Source: Acidovorax sp. KKS102 (GTDB lineage: Bacteria > Pseudomonadota > Gammaproteobacteria > Burkholderiales > Burkholderiaceae_C). From it: a DNA stretch of 64,000 bases. A program made the position numbers and the translations under genes. Location of the stretch: NCBI RefSeq assembly GCF_000302535.1, contig NC_018708.1:930001-994000 (forward strand). Reading direction: 5' to 3'. Positions 1 to 7,826 of the stretch are shown piece after piece. The notes under the pieces are model-generated. The model ran no database searches. It saw only the letters and a list, made by a program, of their open reading frames with translations, and was not told where the DNA came from. Position 1 is the first letter of the stretch, and every line of letters begins with the position of its first letter.

Positions 1-400
1 AGTGCACGGGCCAGACCATGAGCGTGTAGCGGCCCTGGGCTTCGAGTGCGTCCAGGTAGGCCAGCGTGCGGGGCAGGGCGGCCACATCGCGCGGCGCGAA
101 GTCGCCTGCACGCACCTGGGCGGCGGTGATGGGGGTGAAGGGCGCCACATCGGTCCCCGCGCCGGTCTGCCAGAAGCCCGGGTGGGCGATGTCAAAACGC
201 TGGTGCGAATCGAGCGTGACGGTGATGGCGTCGATCTGGCCGCCCCGTGCCCGGATGAAGTCCGCCAGGCGCTGCATGTCGGCGTGGGCCCCCGCCACGG
301 GCAGGCTGGGCGCGCTGCCTGCGGGGCGGTCGCTGGCGGGCAGGTCGCAGAAATCGTTTTGGGGGTCGATCACCAGAAGCTGGGTGGTACACGTGGCCAT
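1..400 (-). CDS. Cysteine hydrolase, isochorismatase/nicotinamidase family (C-terminus cut off by window)
   Basis: Isochorismatase-fold hydrolase; family members deaminate nicotinamide or cleave related amides. The protein begins MATCTTQLLVIDPQNDF, carrying the D-x-Q-N-D start of the family active site at about residues 12-16, followed by LDSHQRFDIAHPGFW, the usual histidine-rich metal/substrate segment. Only the first 133 residues lie in the window, so the catalytic cysteine is not visible. It is divergent from an NrtR-type regulator of NAD metabolism, which favours a nicotinamidase (PncA-like) role by context; plain isochorismatase-like hydrolase remains possible. Start chosen at the ATG complementary to 398-400, preceded by GGAG. 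Confidence 0.8.
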   Translation of the reverse strand, partial: MATCTTQLLVIDPQNDFCDLPASDRPAGSAPSLPVAGAHADMQRLADFIRARGGQIDAITVTLDSHQRFDIAHPGFWQTGAGTDVAPFTPITAAQVRAGDFAPRDVAALPRTLAYLDALEAQGRYTLMVWPVH

Positions 401-442
401 GGTCTTTCTCCTTCGCTGTGACTGCAGTTTAGGTTTGTTAGA

Positions 443-458
443 TTAGTTTTGCAACTAA
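443..458. promoter_or_regulatory. Candidate NrtR operator in the divergent intergenic region
   Basis: TTAGTT (443-448) and AACTAA (453-458) form a perfect 6-bp inverted repeat around TTGC, in the AT-rich 174-bp gap between the divergent hydrolase and the nrtR-like gene. NrtR proteins bind palindromes between their own gene and NAD-salvage genes. Assignment to NrtR is inference from position. Confidence 0.4.
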
Positions 459-574
459 GTAATTTGCAAGCCAATGTTTCAGATGAGAACGGTAATGGCT
501 GAATCGAGCTGCTTTCCTGTGGACTGGCTTGGTGGTAGCCTTGTTCGTTCAAAGTTGCAATGAACTAAAGCCCC

Positions 575-1252
575 GTGACCACCGAGAGCATTCCCGCCGT
601 GATCTGCACCGTAGACGTGGTGCTGCTGACCCTGGAGCAATCCACGCTGAAGGTGGCCCTGGTGCGGCGCGAGCGCGAGCCCTTTGCCCAGGCGCTGGCG
701 CTGCCCGGCGGCTACATCCATGCGCAGGACGATGTGGACGCCCAGGCCAGCGCCGCGCGGGTGCTGCGTGACAAGGCCGGGCTCGAAAGCCCGTACCTGG
801 AGCAATTGGCCACCTTCACCGGTGCGGTGCGCGACCCGCGCGGCTGGTCGGTGGCGGTGACCTATTGCGCCCTGGTGCCAGCCACCGTGCTGGCGCAGGC
901 TGCGGGGCGGGTGGATCTGGTGGCGGTGGATGCGCTGCCGCCATTGCCTTTCGACCACCGCCAGATCATCGATACCGCTGTGTTGCGCGTGCGCAGTAAA
1001 AGCCAGTATTCGTCGCTGCCCGTGCACCTGTGCGCCGAGCCCTTCACGCTGCCGCAGCTGCAGGCGGTGTACGAAGCGGTGCTGGGCGAGCCGGTGAACA
1101 AGGTGAGTTTTCGCCGCAAGGTGGACGAGCTGGCCATGCTGGAGCCCGTGCCCGGCGCGCTGCAGACGGGCGGCGCCCACCGGCCCGCGCAGCTGTACCG
1201 GGTGCGCTCGGCCTATCGGCGGCAGCTGTCGCTCAGTGCACGGGGGTTGTAG
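575..1252 (+). CDS. nrtR: NrtR-type Nudix-related transcriptional regulator
   Basis: 225-residue protein with an N-terminal Nudix-like domain (about 1-145) and a C-terminal winged-helix domain (about 150-225, containing KVSFRRKVDEL and HRPAQLYR). The Nudix box region (GGYIH...VLRDKAGL) lacks the REx2EE catalytic glutamates, as expected for NrtR, where the domain senses ADP-ribose or related NAD metabolites instead of hydrolysing them. In the family, binding of the metabolite releases DNA and derepresses NAD salvage genes. The divergent neighbour is a nicotinamidase-like hydrolase, fitting local control. Start is the ATG after GCCCCGTG; no strong ribosome site is visible. Confidence 0.8.
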   Translation: MTTESIPAVICTVDVVLLTLEQSTLKVALVRREREPFAQALALPGGYIHAQDDVDAQASAARVLRDKAGLESPYLEQLATFTGAVRDPRGWSVAVTYCALVPATVLAQAAGRVDLVAVDALPPLPFDHRQIIDTAVLRVRSKSQYSSLPVHLCAEPFTLPQLQAVYEAVLGEPVNKVSFRRKVDELAMLEPVPGALQTGGAHRPAQLYRVRSAYRRQLSLSARGL

Positions 1253-1411
1253 CGCGGCCTCCTCGCGCACAAAACATTGGACCGCCGCGCCCAAATCTGG
1301 CACAAACGCAAACTTTGTGTTCCACGAACGGTGGTCGCGCGCGGTCGGGTGCTCCGGCGCCAGGACTGCCTCATTGAAATACCAGCCCTGCGCCGGACCT
1401 GAGGGAGAACC

Positions 1412-2653
1412 ATGTCTTTGCGGCTCAAATTCAACCTGGTGCTGGCGGGCGTGCTGCTGCTGGCGGTGCTGGGCGCGGGCGCGTATGTGCACCGCTTCCT
1501 GCAGCAATCGGCCATCGAGGAGGTACAGCACAACTCGCAGATCATGATGCACGCTGCCATGGCCATCCGCGACTACACCACCGAGCTGGTCAAGCCGCAC
1601 CTGGACGTGACGCTGGCCGAGAAATTCCTGCCGCAGACCGTGCCTGCTTATGCCGCCACCGAGACGCTGCGCCGGCTGCAGAACCGGTTTCCGGGCTATG
1701 AGTACAAGGAAGCGGTGCTCAACCCCACCAACCTGCGAGACCGCGCCAACGAATGGGAAGAGCGCATCATCAGCGACTTCCGCGAAGGCCGCGCTGACCT
1801 CAAGAAAGAAGTGACGGGCGAGGTGGGCGAGGGCATGCACCGTGCGATGTACGTGGCCCGCCCCATCACCATCAAGCAGCCCCAGTGCATGGCCTGCCAC
1901 AGCACGCCCGCCGTGGCGCCCCCCACCATGCTCAAGGTCTATGGCGACAAGAACGGTTTTGGCTGGGGCATGAACGAAACCGTGGGCATCCAGGTGGTGA
2001 AGGTGCCGATGTACTTCCCGCTGGAGAAAGCGCGCCAGACCTTCAACACCGTGATGGCAGCGCTGGTGGGCAGCTTTGTGCTGTTGTTTGTCGGCCTGAA
2101 CCTCTCGCTGTCGTCGCTGGTGATCGAGCCCATGGCGCGGCTGAACAGCAAGCTGGAAGACCTGGCCACCAAGGACTTCCTGACCGACCTGGTCAACCGC
2201 CGCCGGTTCTTCGAACGGCTGGAGGCCGACATGGCCGAGACGCGGGTCAAGAAGAGCCAGCTGTCGGTCGTCATGTTCGACATCGACTTTTTCAAGCGCA
2301 TCAACGACACCTTCGGGCATGACTCGGGCGATGTAGTGCTGAAGAACACGGCGCTGCGCGTGCGCGAACTGCTGCGCTCGTCCGACTGCGCCGCGCGCTT
2401 CGGGGGCGAGGAGTTCATCATCCTGCTCAAGGAAACCCCGGTGGATGCCGCCATGGCCATGGCCGAGGCGGTGCGGGCCCGTATCGCGGGTGTGCCGTTT
2501 GACGCCGTGGGCCATGTGAGCGCCAGCTTTGGTGTGGCCACCTGGGACCACAAGGAAGACAGCCACGCCCTGATCAAGCGTGCGGATACGGCGCTTTACA
2601 AAGCCAAGTCCAGCGGTCGCAACTGCGTGGTGCAGGCCGAAGACGCTGCCTGA
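1412..2653 (+). CDS. Membrane diguanylate cyclase with haem-type Tll0287-like sensor domain
   Basis: 413 residues. A first membrane helix (about 7-29) is followed by a periplasmic DUF3365/Tll0287-like domain with a CMACH c-type haem motif at residues 159-163, a second helix (about 205-230), then a GGDEF domain. The active-site motif is GGEEF at 331-335, and an RSSD product-inhibition site lies exactly five residues upstream, so the enzyme is predicted active and c-di-GMP-inhibited. The covalent haem suggests redox, O2 or NO sensing; the ligand is not knowable from sequence. A good ribosome site (GAGGGAGA) precedes the ATG. It converges on a hemerythrin-domain gene. Confidence 0.9.
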   Translation: MSLRLKFNLVLAGVLLLAVLGAGAYVHRFLQQSAIEEVQHNSQIMMHAAMAIRDYTTELVKPHLDVTLAEKFLPQTVPAYAATETLRRLQNRFPGYEYKEAVLNPTNLRDRANEWEERIISDFREGRADLKKEVTGEVGEGMHRAMYVARPITIKQPQCMACHSTPAVAPPTMLKVYGDKNGFGWGMNETVGIQVVKVPMYFPLEKARQTFNTVMAALVGSFVLLFVGLNLSLSSLVIEPMARLNSKLEDLATKDFLTDLVNRRRFFERLEADMAETRVKKSQLSVVMFDIDFFKRINDTFGHDSGDVVLKNTALRVRELLRSSDCAARFGGEEFIILLKETPVDAAMAMAEAVRARIAGVPFDAVGHVSASFGVATWDHKEDSHALIKRADTALYKAKSSGRNCVVQAEDAA

Positions 2654-2681
2654 TTTGCGGGCGCTGGACGTTAGTTAGGCG

Positions 2682-3140
2682 TCAGGCCGTCGCGGCCAGG
2701 GCTTCTTCGTAATCCGCCCGGTAGTCAGCCGCCAGCGCGGTTTTCTGCTTTTCCGTCAGCAGTTTGCCCGCCATCTGGAAGAAGCGGTGTTCTTCTTCTT
2801 TCAGGTGGTGCTCTACCTTCTCGGCCAGCTTCTTGGCCAGGGGTAGCCATGCAGGGCTGGAGGGCTCGGTGTCTTCGAGCGACTCCACCAGCTCATCGAT
2901 CTGGTGGTGCTCGGAAATGGCGTGGCGCGACAGATCAATGCCTGCGTCGTGCGCCATCAGCGGGATGTAGAAGTGGCGGTCCTCCGCCTGGGCGTGGGCG
3001 GCGAGCTCCTTCTTGAGCCGATCGAACAGGTCACGCCGCTCGGGCGTGTCGCCGCTGGTGTTGGTCAGTGCGCCGTACAGCGCGCGCTGGCGCTCGTGGC
3101 TTTCGCGCAGTGCTTCGAAGATGTTGGTGGTATCAGTCAT
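2682..3140 (-). CDS. Hemerythrin HHE cation-binding domain protein
   Basis: 152-residue soluble helical protein with the spaced histidines of a hemerythrin domain: SHERQRALYG near residue 14, HAQAEDRHFYIPL near 48-56, ISEHHQIDELV near 77 and HHLKEEEHRFF near 111. Such proteins bind a diiron centre and react with O2, NO or oxidants. It lies 38 bp from a small DUF1328 membrane protein on the same strand and converges on the haem-containing diguanylate cyclase. Function beyond diiron binding cannot be fixed. Confidence 0.85.
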   Translation of the reverse strand: MTDTTNIFEALRESHERQRALYGALTNTSGDTPERRDLFDRLKKELAAHAQAEDRHFYIPLMAHDAGIDLSRHAISEHHQIDELVESLEDTEPSSPAWLPLAKKLAEKVEHHLKEEEHRFFQMAGKLLTEKQKTALAADYRADYEEALAATA

Positions 3141-3178
3141 GGTGGGCTGTGCAGTGGTGTGGAGGACGGCGCGTGGCC

Positions 3179-3364
3179 TTAGTTGAGCACCTTGCGCGCG
3201 GCGCCCACACCGATGGCGGCCAGCACCACAAACACCACGGCAATCACCAGGAACAGCACAAACAGGACCTTGGCAATGCCTGCCGCGCCTGCGGCAACCC
3301 CGCTGAAACCCAGGGCCCCGGCCACGAGGGAAATCAGGGCAAAAATGATGGCGTACTTCAGCAT
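3179..3364 (-). CDS. Small DUF1328 membrane protein
   Basis: 61-residue hydrophobic protein with two predicted membrane helices (about 4-24 and 30-52) and glycine/alanine-rich FSGVAAGAAGIAKVLFVL, typical of the DUF1328/YtjA family. These small proteins are common near stress genes in proteobacteria; no biochemical role is established. A GGAG-like ribosome site precedes the ATG (AAGGAGCGACCACC on the minus strand). It probably shares a transcript with the hemerythrin gene 38 bp downstream. Confidence 0.85.
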   Translation of the reverse strand: MLKYAIIFALISLVAGALGFSGVAAGAAGIAKVLFVLFLVIAVVFVVLAAIGVGAARKVLN

Positions 3365-3757
3365 GGTGGTCGCTCCTTGCAGTGGATGTTGAGGCAGCGC
3401 GGGGCTGCGGAAGGTGTGCAGGAACGATACTGGTTGGCGCTAGGGTGCGCCGTCAGCGCAGGCGGGCGGCGGGTGTAGGAGAGTGCCGCTGGCGGCTGCG
3501 GTGAAGCGCCAAAAGAAAAGCCGCAACGCGGGGCGTTGCGGCTTGGGAGGCGGGGCGGCTCTGACGGTGTTTGGGTCTGCGCTCACATCGCTGGCGCGAT
3601 ATGAACAGGGCACGAAGACCGATACCGCGCGACTCGCGCTGCGGGCTTTACAGCCTTGCCCGTGCGTTGGCTGCGGCACGGGCCTTGCGGCCTTTCACAT
3701 CGCTGCGCGATATGAGCCTGCGCCGAAAGCCGGACAAGCTCGCTTCGCTCGGGACCT
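3365..3757. other. 393-bp gap between the DUF1328 gene and metK: terminator plus degenerate repeat pair
   Basis: No convincing gene. It holds a strong minus-strand terminator at 3511-3544 and two related segments at about 3583-3656 and 3695-3768. Both start TCACATCGCTG followed by CGCGATATGA and end near CTTTACAG. Short open frames here lack family resemblance or ribosome sites. Confidence 0.6.
3511..3544 (-). terminator. Rho-independent terminator downstream of metK
   Basis: Perfect 12-bp stem (3518-3529 with 3533-3544) closed by GGG. On the minus strand it is followed by TTTTCTTTT. It lies 214 bp past the metK stop, in the direction of metK transcription. Confidence 0.8.
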
Positions 3758-4939
3758 TTACAGGCCCGCTGCTGCGCGCAGCGCAGCAGCCTTGTCCGTC
3801 TTCTCCCAGCTGAACTCGGGTTCCTCGCGGCCGAAGTGGCCGTAGGCGGCGGTCTTTTCGTAGATCGGGCGCAGCAGGTCCAGCATCTGAATGATGCCCT
3901 TGGGGCGCAGGTCGAAGTGTGCGCGCACCAGCTTGGCGATCTGGTCGTCGGGGATGACGCCCGTGCCTTCGGTGTAGACCGTGATGTTCATCGGCTCGGC
4001 CACGCCAATCGCGTAGGCCACCTGGATCTGGCACTGACGGGCGAGGCCGGCGGCCACGATGTTCTTGGCCACGTAGCGGGCAGCGTAGGCGGCCGAGCGG
4101 TCCACCTTCGTTGGGTCCTTGCCGCTGAACGCGCCGCCACCGTGGGGGCAGGCGCCGCCGTAGGTGTCCACAATGATCTTGCGACCAGTCAGGCCGCAGT
4201 CGCCTTGTGGGCCGCCGATGACGAAGCGGCCGGTGGGGTTGATCAGGTAGCGCGTGTCCTGGATCCATTCCTTGGGCAGCACGGGCTTGATGATCTCTTC
4301 GATGATGGCTTCGGTGAACGAGGCCTTCATCTTGGTTTGCGTCTCGCTCTGGTCAGGGTGGTGCTGGGTGGAGAGCACCACGGTGTCGATGCTGTGGGGC
4401 TTGCCGTCCACATAGCGCATCGTCACTTGCGACTTGGCATCAGGGCGCAGGAAGGGCAGGCGACCGTCCTTGCGCAACTGGGCCTGGCGCTCGACGAGGC
4501 GGTGCGCGTAGTAGATGGGCGCGGGCATCAGCTCGGGCGTTTCATCGCAGGCGTAGCCGAACATCAGGCCCTGGTCGCCAGCGCCGGTGTTCAGGTGGTC
4601 GTCGCTGGCGTGGTCCACGCCCTGGGCGATGTCGTTGCTCTGCTTGTCGTAGGCGACCAGCACGGCGCAGCCCTTGTAGTCGATGCCGTAGTCGGTGTTG
4701 TCGTAGCCGATGCGCTTGATGGTGTCGCGCGCCACCTGGATGTAGTCCACATGCGCGTTGGTGGTGATTTCGCCCGCCAGCACCACGAGGCCGGTGTTGG
4801 TCAGCGTTTCAGCGGCGACGCGGCTGCGGGGGTCTTGTTTGAAGATCGCGTCGAGAATCGCGTCCGAGATCTGATCGGCCACCTTGTCGGGGTGGCCTTC
4901 GGAGACGGATTCCGAGGTAAAGAGAAAGTCGTTCGCCAT
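3758..4939 (-). CDS. metK: S-adenosylmethionine synthetase
   Basis: 393 residues, the normal length. It makes AdoMet from ATP and methionine. Family signatures are all present: [20 protein letters not shown] near the N-terminus (ATP and metal binding), [12 protein letters not shown] near residue 117 and [16 protein letters not shown] near 260 (P-loop-like). The start ATG (4937-4939) is preceded on the minus strand by CAGGAG. The gene stands alone, divergent from the acyltransferase pair, and ends before a strong terminator. The leader holds a small GGGG...CCCC hairpin near 4966-4984 but no recognisable SAM riboswitch. Confidence 0.97.
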   Translation of the reverse strand: MANDFLFTSESVSEGHPDKVADQISDAILDAIFKQDPRSRVAAETLTNTGLVVLAGEITTNAHVDYIQVARDTIKRIGYDNTDYGIDYKGCAVLVAYDKQSNDIAQGVDHASDDHLNTGAGDQGLMFGYACDETPELMPAPIYYAHRLVERQAQLRKDGRLPFLRPDAKSQVTMRYVDGKPHSIDTVVLSTQHHPDQSETQTKMKASFTEAIIEEIIKPVLPKEWIQDTRYLINPTGRFVIGGPQGDCGLTGRKIIVDTYGGACPHGGGAFSGKDPTKVDRSAAYAARYVAKNIVAAGLARQCQIQVAYAIGVAEPMNITVYTEGTGVIPDDQIAKLVRAHFDLRPKGIIQMLDLLRPIYEKTAAYGHFGREEPEFSWEKTDKAAALRAAAGL

Positions 4940-5071
4940 TTGAATAAACTCCTGTGTTCCGGCATTTGGGGCGTTGCCCTCACCCCGAAGGAGATCTGGC
5001 GAACGCTTTAGCAGATTTTTTTAACGTCGCCCTGCAAGTTGCTCATTTAACTCAGCGACCCCGTTATTTTA

Positions 5072-5935
5072 ATGCCAGTCGTCTTCCGATTCTTTTCCGT
5101 ATTTCCGCTGTGGTTGCTGCACGTCATGGGCGCCGCCATGGGCTGGGTGGCGTTTGTGGCGTCTCCCACCTACCGGCGCCGGTTTCTCGCTAACTCGGCA
5201 CTGGCGGGCTATGCGTTTGGCGATGTGCGCGCTGCCGTGGCCCATGCGGGCCGCATGGTGGCCGAACTGCCACGCCTGTGGATGGGCGCGACGATGCCCT
5301 GCGCACTCACTGGCGAAGCCTGTGTGGAGCAGGCGTACGCAGCCGGCCGCGGCATCGTGTTTCTGACACCGCACCAGGGCTGTTTTGAGCTTTCGGCCCA
5401 GGCCGCAGCGCGCCGCTGGAGCGCACAGCGTGGCCCCATCACCGTGTTGTACCGCCCGGCACGCCAGGCCTGGCTGGCCAAGGTGATGGAGACCGCACGC
5501 AACCGCCCCGGCATGCTGGCCGTGCCCACCACGCTGGCGGGTGTGCGCCAGATGATCAAGGCCCTGCGCCGGGGCGAGGCCGTGGGCCTGCTGCCTGACC
5601 AGGTGCCGCCCGAGGGGCAGGGCCAGTGGGCACCTTTTTTTGGGCGCGACGCTTACACCATGACCCTGGCCGTGCGCCTGGCCCAACAGACCGGCGCGAC
5701 CGTGGTGCTGGCGCGTTGCGAGCGTCTGTCCTGGGGGCGTGGCTACGTCACGCATTTCGAGCCACTTTCCGCGCCGCTGTCCGCCGACATGGACCAGGCC
5801 GTGCTGCAGATCAATCAGGCCATGGAACATCTCATCCGCCAATGCCCCGAGCAATACCTGTGGGGCTATGGCCGCTACAAGCAGCCGCGTGGCGAGGCTG
5901 CTGCGGCGGAGCATGCCGCAGGGGGCGCCGCATGA
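5072..5935 (+). CDS. LpxL/HtrB-family lipid A acyltransferase (first of two)
   Basis: 287-residue membrane acyltransferase of the LpxL/LpxM family, which adds secondary acyl chains to lipid A from acyl-ACP. One N-terminal membrane helix (about 5-28) precedes the acyltransferase domain. The catalytic H-x4-D/E motif appears as HQGCFE (about residue 103), with the later LLPDQVPPEGQG and EQYLWGYGRYK family blocks. The stop overlaps the start of a second family member (ATGA), so the two are translationally coupled. Which acyl position each uses cannot be told. Confidence 0.88.
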   Translation: MPVVFRFFSVFPLWLLHVMGAAMGWVAFVASPTYRRRFLANSALAGYAFGDVRAAVAHAGRMVAELPRLWMGATMPCALTGEACVEQAYAAGRGIVFLTPHQGCFELSAQAAARRWSAQRGPITVLYRPARQAWLAKVMETARNRPGMLAVPTTLAGVRQMIKALRRGEAVGLLPDQVPPEGQGQWAPFFGRDAYTMTLAVRLAQQTGATVVLARCERLSWGRGYVTHFEPLSAPLSADMDQAVLQINQAMEHLIRQCPEQYLWGYGRYKQPRGEAAAAEHAAGGAA

Positions 5936-6813
5936 AGGGCCTCACAGGGCGTTTGGGCGTGGGGTTCATGCGGGTGCTGGCGCTGCTGCCGCTGCCGGTG
6001 TTGCGCGGCATGGGCTGGCTGCTGGGCCAAGTGGCGTTTGTGCTGGTGGCGCCCCGCCGCAAGGTGGCACTGCGCAATCTGGCCCTGTGCTTCCCTGACT
6101 GGACCGAAGCGCGCCGCCGCGCTGTGGCGCGGGCCAGTTTTGTCGCGTTTTGCCAGACCTGGCTGGACCGCAGCTGGCTGTGGGCCGCGCCGCGTTCGTT
6201 GGTGGAGCAGCGTGTGCGCCTGACGGGCGCGGTGCACGAGCTGGAGGGCGACACGCCCACGATTCTGTTTGCGCCGCATTTCTACGGCATGGATGCGGGG
6301 GGGCTGGCCTTGCCGCTGCGCAGCAGCCGTGCGTTCACCTCCATCTTTGCCACCCATCCCGATCCGGCGGTGGATGCCTGGTTCATGGCGGGGCGCCAGC
6401 GTTTTGGCGATGTGCGCATGCTTAACCGTTCGGACGGCGTCAAGCCCATCATCGCCAGCCTGCGCAAGGGCGGACTGCTGTACCTGCTACCCGACATGGA
6501 CTACGGCCGCAATGACTCGGTGTTTGTGCCGTTCTATGGTGTGACGGCGGCCACCATTCCGTCGCTGTCGCGGTTTGCACGGCTGGGCCGCGCCAAGGTG
6601 GTGGGCGTGTATTCGCGCATGACGCCCACCGGGTACGTGGCCGAGGTCTCGCCCGCCTGGGCCAACTACCCCACCGACGATGCCGAGGCCGACACGGCCC
6701 GCATGAACCGCGAACTGCAGGCCGTGATCGACACCATGCCCGAGCAGTACTACTGGGTGCACAAGCGCTTCAAGACCCGCCCGGATGGCGAGCCCTCGGT
6801 GTATTCCCGCTGA
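5932..6813 (+). CDS. LpxL/HtrB-family lipid A acyltransferase (second of two)
   Basis: 293 residues, starting at the ATG that overlaps the stop of the preceding acyltransferase. N-terminal hydrophobic segment about 8-40, then H-x4-D as HFYGMD (about residue 115), YLLPDMDYGRNDSVFVPF and EQYYWVHKRFKTRP near the C-terminus, all standard for LpxL/LpxM enzymes. This copy has D in the catalytic dyad where its neighbour has E, so the two are paralogs with probably different acceptors or acyl chains. A palindromic repeat begins right after the stop. Confidence 0.88.
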   Translation: MKGLTGRLGVGFMRVLALLPLPVLRGMGWLLGQVAFVLVAPRRKVALRNLALCFPDWTEARRRAVARASFVAFCQTWLDRSWLWAAPRSLVEQRVRLTGAVHELEGDTPTILFAPHFYGMDAGGLALPLRSSRAFTSIFATHPDPAVDAWFMAGRQRFGDVRMLNRSDGVKPIIASLRKGGLLYLLPDMDYGRNDSVFVPFYGVTAATIPSLSRFARLGRAKVVGVYSRMTPTGYVAEVSPAWANYPTDDAEADTARMNRELQAVIDTMPEQYYWVHKRFKTRPDGEPSVYSR

Positions 6814-6870
6814 AATATCAGCAAAAACAGCCTGATGCGCTAGTGCATCATGCGCTGATAGCTATTGTTT
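6813..6870. repeat. Dispersed palindromic repeat, copy 1
   Basis: Contains AACAGCC, TGATGCGCTAGTGCATCA (itself an inverted repeat) and GATAGCTATT. Matches the family seen at 7781, 14828, 43803, 51209, 53668, 58224 and 60593. It separates two convergent genes and includes the TAG stop of the downstream minus-strand hydrolase. Confidence 0.7.
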
Positions 6871-7770
6871 GGATAGCAAAAAACGCTGCAGCTCCAAGGC
6901 CACGCGCTCGGTGTGCTCGTGCACAACCCAGTGCGATGCATGCTCCACCGGCTGCACCTGCAGCCGGGGAATCCAGCCGGGCAGGCCGTCGAGCAGGCCA
7001 GGCAGCAGGGCCGGGTCGTCCATGCCCCAGAGCACCAGCGTGGGCACGTCCACCGTCAACATCGACTCGGGCAGGGTGATGGCCTGGGCGCCGGGGTCGC
7101 CCTCGCGCGGCGGGCGGATGGGGCTGGCGCGGTAATAGTTGCAGGCACCCTGCAGGCCTTGCTGCCACAAGGCCCGGTACTGGGCGCGCACCTCGTCGGT
7201 CAGCCATGCGGGGGCGCTGCCGTCCGGAGCGTTGAAAAAGGCGAACAGGCGGCGGAAGTCGTCTTCGGCCAGCAGGGCCTCGGCATCAGGCCTGCACAGG
7301 AAATGCATGTACTGGCTGCCCGCCTGCTGGGCTGCGTTGTGCGATAGCTCGCGCACAAACGCGCCGGGGTGGGGTGAGTTGATGATGGCCAGGCGCTTCA
7401 TCAGCTGGGGCTGCTGGTTGGCCAGGTTCCACGCCACGGCGCCGCCCCAGTCATGCGCAATCAGGCACTCCAGCGCGCTGCCGGGGCATTCGTGGGCGAT
7501 CAGTGCCACCAAGTCCTGCACCAAGTGCTTGGCGCGGTACGCGTCCACCGCCTGCGGGCTGCTGGACGGGCCAAACCCGCGCAGGTAGGGCGCCACGCAG
7601 CGGTAGCCGCCGTTTTCGGGGCGGGCAAAGTGCAGCAGGAGTTCGTCCCAGATGAAGGCTCCCTCGGGGAACCCGTGCAGGAACAGCAGCACCGGGCGCC
7701 CGGGGATGCCGCTCACGCGGCAGTGCAGGGTGATTCCGTGGGGGAGGTCAACAGGGCAATCTTGGATCAT
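6862..7770 (-). CDS. Alpha/beta hydrolase, epoxide hydrolase-like
   Basis: 302-residue alpha/beta hydrolase. The oxyanion motif HGFPEG follows strand 3, the nucleophile elbow is HDWGG (Asp nucleophile, typical of epoxide hydrolases and haloalkane dehalogenases), the acid is in WGMDDPAL and the catalytic His in EHASHWV. Substrate is unknown. The frame is open further upstream into engB, so I chose the ATG at 7768-7770 (MIQDCPVDLP); 7782 (MHST) is an alternative. A palindromic repeat lies just upstream and another supplies the stop codon. Confidence 0.88.
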   Translation of the reverse strand: MIQDCPVDLPHGITLHCRVSGIPGRPVLLFLHGFPEGAFIWDELLLHFARPENGGYRCVAPYLRGFGPSSSPQAVDAYRAKHLVQDLVALIAHECPGSALECLIAHDWGGAVAWNLANQQPQLMKRLAIINSPHPGAFVRELSHNAAQQAGSQYMHFLCRPDAEALLAEDDFRRLFAFFNAPDGSAPAWLTDEVRAQYRALWQQGLQGACNYYRASPIRPPREGDPGAQAITLPESMLTVDVPTLVLWGMDDPALLPGLLDGLPGWIPRLQVQPVEHASHWVVHEHTERVALELQRFLLSKQ

Positions 7771-7780
7771 GGTGCTATGC

Positions 7781-7826
7781 ATTCTGTAGCTGCCAGCGCA
7801 TGATGCAATTGCGCTTGCGGCTAGTT
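7781..7826. repeat. Dispersed palindromic repeat, copy 2
   Basis: TGTAGCTGCCAGCGCATGATG followed by TTGCGCTTGCGGCTA. The CTA at 7821-7823 is the minus-strand TAG stop of engB, so engB ends inside the repeat. Confidence 0.7.

Noticed and set aside
479-2566. Long minus-strand frame opposite nrtR and the diguanylate cyclase
   Set aside because: Same antisense artefact: two well-supported genes lie on the other strand and the product shows no domain.
4940-5071. Possible SAM or SAH riboswitch in the metK leader
   Set aside because: Only a small GGGG/CCCC hairpin is visible; I cannot match any known SAM/SAH riboswitch core.
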